Shown here: in pieces, positions 33,536-37,673 of the stretch
Layout of the letters: each line of letters begins with the position of its first letter
Numbering within the stretch: the first letter of the stretch is position 1
Source of the DNA: Stercoripulliclostridium_A sp964480195
Lineage (GTDB): Bacteria > Bacillota > Clostridia > Christensenellales > DTU072
DNA: 37,673 nucleotides
Assembly: GCA_964480195.1 (NCBI GenBank)
Contig: CAYZOJ010000005.1
Coordinates: forward strand, 1 to 37,673
Direction of reading: 5' to 3'
Notes under the pieces: model-generated
The model's database searches: none
What the model saw: only the letters and a program-made list of their open reading frames with translations
What the model was told of the DNA's origin: nothing
Program-made: the position numbers and the translations under genes

Positions 33536-33953
33536 GTCCGCGAAGGACTTCGTTGACGGTCTTCATTTCGCACTTGCCCGCATAGTTTTCCTTAAAATGA
33601 CGCATAACGGCGGGAACCGATTTATCGTCGAGCGTGGCGATAACGGCGGAAATTTCTTCCTTACTCATCATCTTGGGAAGGTAAGCGCGTATGGTTTCGA
33701 TTTGACGTTTGAGGGCTTCGACGTTCTCGGTTCTGCCGGCGTTTTCAAATGCCGAGCACTCCTCGACGAGTTCCTTTTCCGTCTTTTGTATGAGAGTTAA
33801 TATATCCGCTTCGGTAATCTCGGCGCCCTCTGCGCGTTTTTCGATGGTGCGCATCATTATTTTATTGATGAGAACGTTGAGCGCGGTAACGGCGTCTGCG
33901 TTTCTTGCTTTCATTGCGACAATTTTGGCTTTCTTAAAATCGTCTAAGTTCAT
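33528..33953 (-). CDS. yqeY: GatB/YqeY-domain protein
   Basis: This 141-residue protein equals the YqeY family in length and sequence: an N-terminal helical bundle (DDFKKAKIVAMKARN, ALNVLINKIMMRTIEKR) and the C-terminal YqeY domain (IRAYLPKMMSKEEISAVI, VMRHFKENYAGK). The fold is related to the tail domain of GatB, which binds tRNA, but the stand-alone protein's role is not established. AAAGGAG precedes the ATG. It is the last gene of PNPOx-MFS-yqeY, 12 bases after the MFS gene, and its end overlaps the convergent AraC-type gene by eight bases. Confidence 0.93.
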   Translation of the reverse strand: MNLDDFKKAKIVAMKARNADAVTALNVLINKIMMRTIEKRAEGAEITEADILTLIQKTEKELVEECSAFENAGRTENVEALKRQIETIRAYLPKMMSKEEISAVIATLDDKSVPAVMRHFKENYAGKCEMKTVNEVLRGLK

Positions 33954-33965
33954 ATATATCTCCTT

Positions 33966-35351
33966 TTATTCGGCGGTTTCGGGGACTTCCGTCTGTTCCG
34001 CCTCGAGTTTAATGCGTTTGTTGTATTCTTTGGACGCGAATATCATCGGGATAACGCTTAAAGCCGTACAAATCGCTCCCGCAAGGAATATCACTCCCGT
34101 CGGCGCGTGTCCCAAGACGTCGCCCGTCGCGTAATGCTCGTAATACTCGTATCCGTAAGTATTGATGAGCGGATTGGCGATAACCGGTCCCGCTATCATC
34201 GGGAAGAGCACGAAGAACAGTATTCTTACGCCCTCGAATTGTCCGCGACTGTCTTTGGGATAAAGTTGTTTTGCCCAGACGGTGGTCGTTTGGAGTATGA
34301 TTACATATCCCGCGCCGACAAGGAATACGCCCAAGAGAAGTACGGGATTCCATATCGAATTGACGTTGACGCTGTCTTTATCCACGAAGAAATAAAGGAG
34401 CAAGCATCCGAGTACCGCCGAGGCTATCGACGCATACGCAAGAAGCGGTGACTTGTTTTTGTTTATGAGCATTGTGGCGGGAATTGCAAGAAGCATTGCA
34501 AACAGAAGTCCTACGCCTTCGATATATCCCATCATATCCGCGGAGAAGCCGAGGTAGTTTATCATATAAATGCCCATATACGCAAAGTAGCAGTTGAAGC
34601 CTATAAAGTAGACGGTTACCGCGACGTTGACGAGTACGAGTTCTTTCATCTTGAAGAACTTTTTGAAGTTGAACACGCTTGCGAACTGTTGCCAGAACGT
34701 GCCCCTTACGACGGGTTTAAGGTCGGGGCTGTCCTGCATAAAGAGCATTGCGAGCACGCCTACGACTATTACGAACGCGCCGAACACGATGAACAGCAAC
34801 ATATAGTTATTGTCGGTTCCGACTATCATTCCGCCGAGTACGGTGCCGAGAATGGTGCAAATTACGGGCTGTGTGGCTATCGCCGCGCCTATTTGACCGC
34901 GGTTTTTATCGGTCATCATATCGTTGGTCCAAGCGTTGAATCCCGAATCGTTGCCCATCGAGCCGAAGAAACTCATAACCGAGTCGAACACCACGACGAA
35001 TACCGCCGCCACTATAATACTTGTTTGGTCGCCCTCTTTTTTCATAAATTCGGTAAGCCCGAACACTATCGTGAATATGCCCCAAAGAATGTAGCCTATC
35101 CACAGCATTTTACGGCGGGAACCGAGTCTATCGGATAACGTGCCGAAAAAGAAAGTAGAGAACGTCGTCGCAAGTGCGGAAAGCGCGACCATTGCCGTTA
35201 CGATTTCCGGCCAAGGAGCGATTTTGGCGTATACGAAGTTCGAAAACCATTGATTTTCGATATTCCAGCATAACTGCCCGGCTATTCCGAGTCCCCAAAG
35301 CAGTATCCAGAATTTTACGTTACTCATAGGTTTTTTGGCTTTCTGTTCCAT
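33966..35351 (-). CDS. MFS transporter
   Basis: This 461-residue major facilitator has 12 predicted membrane helices. The loop between helices 2 and 3 reads GTLSDRLGSRRKM, the conserved MFS G-x-x-x-D-R-x-G-R/K-R-R motif. Other marks are FGSMGNDSGFNAWTNDMM and a central charged loop near residue 215. The overall pattern is nearest to sugar or organic-solute carriers, but the substrate is not predictable. AAGGAG precedes the ATG. It lies 14 bases after the PNPOx-like gene and 12 before yqeY. Confidence 0.9.
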   Translation of the reverse strand: MEQKAKKPMSNVKFWILLWGLGIAGQLCWNIENQWFSNFVYAKIAPWPEIVTAMVALSALATTFSTFFFGTLSDRLGSRRKMLWIGYILWGIFTIVFGLTEFMKKEGDQTSIIVAAVFVVVFDSVMSFFGSMGNDSGFNAWTNDMMTDKNRGQIGAAIATQPVICTILGTVLGGMIVGTDNNYMLLFIVFGAFVIVVGVLAMLFMQDSPDLKPVVRGTFWQQFASVFNFKKFFKMKELVLVNVAVTVYFIGFNCYFAYMGIYMINYLGFSADMMGYIEGVGLLFAMLLAIPATMLINKNKSPLLAYASIASAVLGCLLLYFFVDKDSVNVNSIWNPVLLLGVFLVGAGYVIILQTTTVWAKQLYPKDSRGQFEGVRILFFVLFPMIAGPVIANPLINTYGYEYYEHYATGDVLGHAPTGVIFLAGAICTALSVIPMIFASKEYNKRIKLEAEQTEVPETAE

Positions 35352-35365
35352 ACTTACTCCTTAAA

Positions 35366-35767
35366 TTAAAATTTCATAACTATCGGCGCGTGAGTGAACG
35401 AATATATCGTCGCCTCGCCGTTCTTAAAATACAAAACTTCGGTGTTGCCGTCGTCTTCCGAATACATCGCACGAAGCTCGGGATACGCGTCAAGCATGGA
35501 TTTGCGCGCTTCCACTCTGTCGTCCTCGACAAGCATTCCGCTTATTCTAATCCATTCGTCGCCTTTCATCGCGCAAATTTCGGCATTTGCGTTTACTGCA
35601 AGTTGCTTTGCGACACTCTTCTTTTTGCCTGTCTGAATATACAGTCTGTGCTCGAATACGTTTACCGTTCCGAACGGTCTTATCTTCGGCGCGTCGCCCT
35701 CAACGGTCGCAAGGTAATACGTGCCGGCTTCTTTTAAGAAATCGTTTACGATCTGTATGTTGTTCAT
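35366..35767 (-). CDS. Pyridoxamine 5'-phosphate oxidase-like flavoprotein
   Basis: This 133-residue protein has the split-barrel fold of PNPOx-like proteins: an N-terminal helix, then YYLATVEGDAPKIRPFGTV, the FMN-binding strand, a middle YIQTGKKKSVAKQLAVN segment that usually contacts FMN phosphate, and a DEWIRISGML strand. Members bind FMN, heme or F420 and are often reductases of unknown substrate. AGAGG precedes the ATG. It is the first gene of a three-gene operon under the promoter at 35822-35850. Confidence 0.9.
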   Translation of the reverse strand: MNNIQIVNDFLKEAGTYYLATVEGDAPKIRPFGTVNVFEHRLYIQTGKKKSVAKQLAVNANAEICAMKGDEWIRISGMLVEDDRVEARKSMLDAYPELRAMYSEDDGNTEVLYFKNGEATIYSFTHAPIVMKF

Positions 35768-35821
35768 ATGCGCCTCTTTTCCCGCGCGAACGGTTTCCGC
35801 ACGGAGTTTATTATATAATTA

Positions 35822-35850
35822 TTATATATCCGCGTACGCCTTTTGTAAAG
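35822..35850 (-). promoter_or_regulatory. Promoter of the PNPOx-MFS-yqeY operon
   Basis: On the minus strand TTTACA (35850-35845), 17 bases, then TATAAT (35827-35822). Confidence 0.75.
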
Positions 35851-35889
35851 AGCGGATTTTTTAATCACCACCGCCTTTATTAGTTCCTC

Positions 35890-35918
35890 TTGACAACGAA
35901 GAACATTTATATTATATT
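35890..35918 (+). promoter_or_regulatory. Promoter of the TerB-like gene
   Basis: TTGACA (35890-35895), 17 bases, TATATT (35913-35918), with TTAGGAG shortly before the ATG at 35948. Confidence 0.75.
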
Positions 35919-35947
35919 TATAATATTATAACATTTAGGAGATACAT

Positions 35948-36412
35948 ATGTACGCTTACGAACTGTATGAACAAACAAAATCCGGAATATTAGATGTATA
36001 TCGTCAAAAGGGTAAAGACGTAATTTATTACGGCGGTCATAACCTTTACAATCAATTAAAAAACATCGAGGGGTTTTCTCAAGAAGACGCTTATGCTACC
36101 GTTATCGGCGGATTTGCGTGCGTTGCTTGCAACGACGGTAAAATCTCTTACGATGAGTACGAGGCTTTGAGCAAACTATTCGGCAATCCTATGAGTTACG
36201 ACGAGTTCTTCGATCTCATGTCTCGCTACAACAAACAGGATAAAAGAGATCGTACCGTCGCGCTCTTTAACAGAATCAGCAGTCCCGACGTCGCACATCT
36301 GTTTATTACGTTCTGCATAAGCGCTTCTATTGTCGACGGCAATATCCATACCAACGAAGAAATGTTCTGCACTTCTCTCTGCGAAGTTTACCTTAACAGA
36401 TTCTTCCGCTAA
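35948..36412 (+). CDS. TerB-like acidic-loop protein
   Basis: This 154-residue soluble helical protein carries two acidic loops, ACNDGKISYDEYEAL (about residue 60) and SIVDGNIHTNEEMF (about residue 135), the paired pattern of TerB-type folds, which bind metals such as calcium. No membrane segment or enzyme motif is present. TerB proteins are linked to tellurite resistance and stress but stand-alone homologues are functionally unassigned. It has its own promoter, AGGAG before the ATG, and a terminator. The assignment is by motif resemblance only. Confidence 0.7.
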   Translation: MYAYELYEQTKSGILDVYRQKGKDVIYYGGHNLYNQLKNIEGFSQEDAYATVIGGFACVACNDGKISYDEYEALSKLFGNPMSYDEFFDLMSRYNKQDKRDRTVALFNRISSPDVAHLFITFCISASIVDGNIHTNEEMFCTSLCEVYLNRFFR

Positions 36413-36430
36413 TTAAACCCACGAAAAAAC

Positions 36431-36460
36431 GAAGCGGTAGCAATACCGCTTCTTACTTTT
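36431..36460 (+). terminator. Rho-independent terminator after the TerB-like gene
   Basis: A perfect nine-base-pair stem (36431-36439 with 36444-36452) with GCAA loop, followed by TTACTTTT. Confidence 0.85.
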
Positions 36461-36476
36461 GAAATAATTTTACTTT

Positions 36477-37673
36477 ATGGCTACTTTATTGTTGGTTGTA
36501 ATTTATATCGCTTATATCGGGCTCGGCGTTCCCGACTCACTGTTCGGAACCGCTTGGCCCGCTATTTATGCAGAACTCGGATTGCCTCTTTCTTCCGCAA
36601 ACGCCGTAACCCTCTTGATATCAGGCGGAACTGTCGTATCAAGCCTTTTGAGCGCACGACTAATTAACCGCTTCGGCACCGGAATCGTTACCGCCGTCAG
36701 CACGACTTTGACAGCAATCGCCCTTCTCGGATTTTCGTTTTCGGGAAGCCTATGGGCACTCTGCCTCTGCGCGGTACCTCTGGGACTCGGCGCCGGAGCC
36801 ATAGACGCCGCCCAAAACAACTACGTCGCTCTTCACTACAACGCAAGACATATGAGCTTTTTGCATTGCTTTTACGGCGTCGGAGTCGCATTAAGCCCCT
36901 ACCTGATGTCGCTCGGAATCAAGAGCGGAAACTGGCGTTCGGGATACTTTTGGGCGTTTTTAATCCAAGCTACCATCTCGATAATAACCATCGTCGCGAT
37001 CCCGCTATGGAAAAAGGCTCACCCCGACGTTCCGTCCGAAGAGCCCGCCGAAGAAAAGCCGAAGACCCTTTCTCTCCTACAAATGGCTAAAATGCCCGCA
37101 ATTCGCGCAACGTGGCTGGCATTCATTACCTCGTGCGCAATCGAATCGACTTGCACGCAATGGGGAAGTACTTTCTTTGTTTCGGCAAAAGGCGTTACCG
37201 CCGACGTTGCTGCCAAAATCGTCATACTCTACTTCGCGGGTCTGGCTCTCGGCAGATTCGTTTCCGGACTTCTTGCCAAAAAACTTACAAGCTGGAAACT
37301 TATTTACATCGGTTGCGGAATATTGTTCTGCGCTTTGATACTCCTCGCAATCCCCGTAAACAACGTCATCGTCGCTTGCGTCGGTCTGTTCTTTACCGGC
37401 TTCGGCATAGGTCCCGTGTACCCGAACTTAACCTACCTCACCCCTATCAACTTCGACAAAGAACAATCTCAAGCCGTCATCGGCAGTCAAATGGCGCTTG
37501 CGTACGTCGGAATAATGCTTGCGCCGATACTATTCGGATTCTTGGCTCAGGAAATCACCGTCAAGCTCTTCCCGTATTACTTGGGACTGTTGTTTATATT
37601 GTTTATTCTCTCGATACTACGCCTAATCTCCATACTCAAAAAACAGCACCGCTACGAGGTTCAAGTGCTATAA
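36477..37673 (+). CDS. MFS transporter (FucP/sugar-porter-like)
   Basis: This 398-residue major facilitator has 12 predicted helices. It begins directly with a helix (MATLLLVVIYIAYIGLGVPDSLFGTAWPAIY), as in sugar MFS proteins of the FucP type, and carries GAGAIDAAQNNYVALHY and HCFYGVGVALSPYLMS in the middle helices. The stop is at the last base of the window, so the gene is complete. No ribosome site is visible ahead of the ATG, which lies only 24 bases after the preceding terminator stem; I see no clear promoter. Substrate unknown. Confidence 0.88.
   Translation: MATLLLVVIYIAYIGLGVPDSLFGTAWPAIYAELGLPLSSANAVTLLISGGTVVSSLLSARLINRFGTGIVTAVSTTLTAIALLGFSFSGSLWALCLCAVPLGLGAGAIDAAQNNYVALHYNARHMSFLHCFYGVGVALSPYLMSLGIKSGNWRSGYFWAFLIQATISIITIVAIPLWKKAHPDVPSEEPAEEKPKTLSLLQMAKMPAIRATWLAFITSCAIESTCTQWGSTFFVSAKGVTADVAAKIVILYFAGLALGRFVSGLLAKKLTSWKLIYIGCGILFCALILLAIPVNNVIVACVGLFFTGFGIGPVYPNLTYLTPINFDKEQSQAVIGSQMALAYVGIMLAPILFGFLAQEITVKLFPYYLGLLFILFILSILRLISILKKQHRYEVQVL

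Noticed and set aside
36461..36477. Leaderless start for the last MFS gene
   Set aside because: TAATTT lies six bases before the ATG but matches the -10 poorly and no -35 is found, so I do not count it with the other two.
1..37673. tRNA, rRNA, CRISPR arrays, insertion sequences, prophage
   Set aside because: No cloverleaf, spaced-repeat array, transposase, integrase or phage structural gene was seen on reading.

Overview
The window looks like one scaffold from a metagenome-assembled genome of an uncultured Clostridia-type Bacillota (inference). The signs are strong AGGAG ribosome sites, TTGACA/TATAAT promoters, and typical Firmicutes genes (cdaA, mnmM/ytqB, yqeY, a DUF4364 regulator, a TSCPD/TIGR03905 protein, a CIRCE-controlled hsp20, the comEC and holA pair). 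The fine taxonomy cannot be fixed from sequence alone. A run of 100 N at 31587-31686 is flanked by an exact 55-bp duplication, so it is an assembly join and not biology. No tRNA, rRNA, CRISPR array, insertion sequence or prophage was seen.

Layout. 1-9.3 kb (minus strand): the start of a gene cut off at the window edge, a 23S rRNA/tRNA uracil methyltransferase, a secreted metallophosphoesterase, a large lipoprotein with InlB-type repeats and a transglutaminase domain, and a heterodimeric ABC exporter with one degenerate ATP site. 9.2-9.7 kb: a 554-bp intergenic region with an operator-like palindrome, an AT-rich stretch and three DnaA-box-like 9-mers. 9.7-11.9 kb (plus): a membrane-anchored M20 peptidase and a DUF4364 regulator. 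11.9-16.9 kb (minus): a five-gene run holA - membrane protein - cdaA (c-di-AMP synthase) - DUF1015 - aspartate kinase. 17-18.4 kb (plus): a DUF3990 (ADP-ribosyltransferase-like) gene overlapping an HTH gene, resembling a toxin-antitoxin pair and lying between comEC and holA. 18.4-21.3 kb (minus): HAD phosphatase, PHP phosphoesterase and a ComEC-like channel. 21.4-22.9 kb (plus): hsp20 and a polysaccharide deacetylase. 22.9-27.9 kb (minus): a five-gene run with a GPH sugar symporter, a DUF1538 membrane protein, two PII-like proteins and a DEDDh exonuclease with a BRCT-like tail. 28-29.9 kb (minus): mnmM, a TSCPD protein and a membrane-bound XRE regulator. 30-33.5 kb: a GH3 beta-glucosidase diverging from an AraC-type regulator. 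33.5-35.8 kb (minus): yqeY, an MFS transporter and a PNPOx-like protein. 35.9-37.7 kb (plus): a TerB-like protein and an MFS transporter ending at the last base.

Themes. Sugar use is represented by the GH3 enzyme, its AraC regulator and the GPH and MFS carriers. Envelope and export functions are represented by the ABC pair, the lipoprotein and the deacetylase. Nucleotide signalling is represented by c-di-AMP synthesis and the PII-like pair beside a membrane protein. The most unusual points are the DUF1538-PII-PII operon, the DUF3990/HTH module, promoters placed so that transcription would begin at the start codon (holA, araC-type, perhaps aspartate kinase), an intrinsic-terminator hairpin inside the first 60 bases of the aspartate kinase gene, and a 20-bp-periodic TATCA array beside the AraC-type gene.
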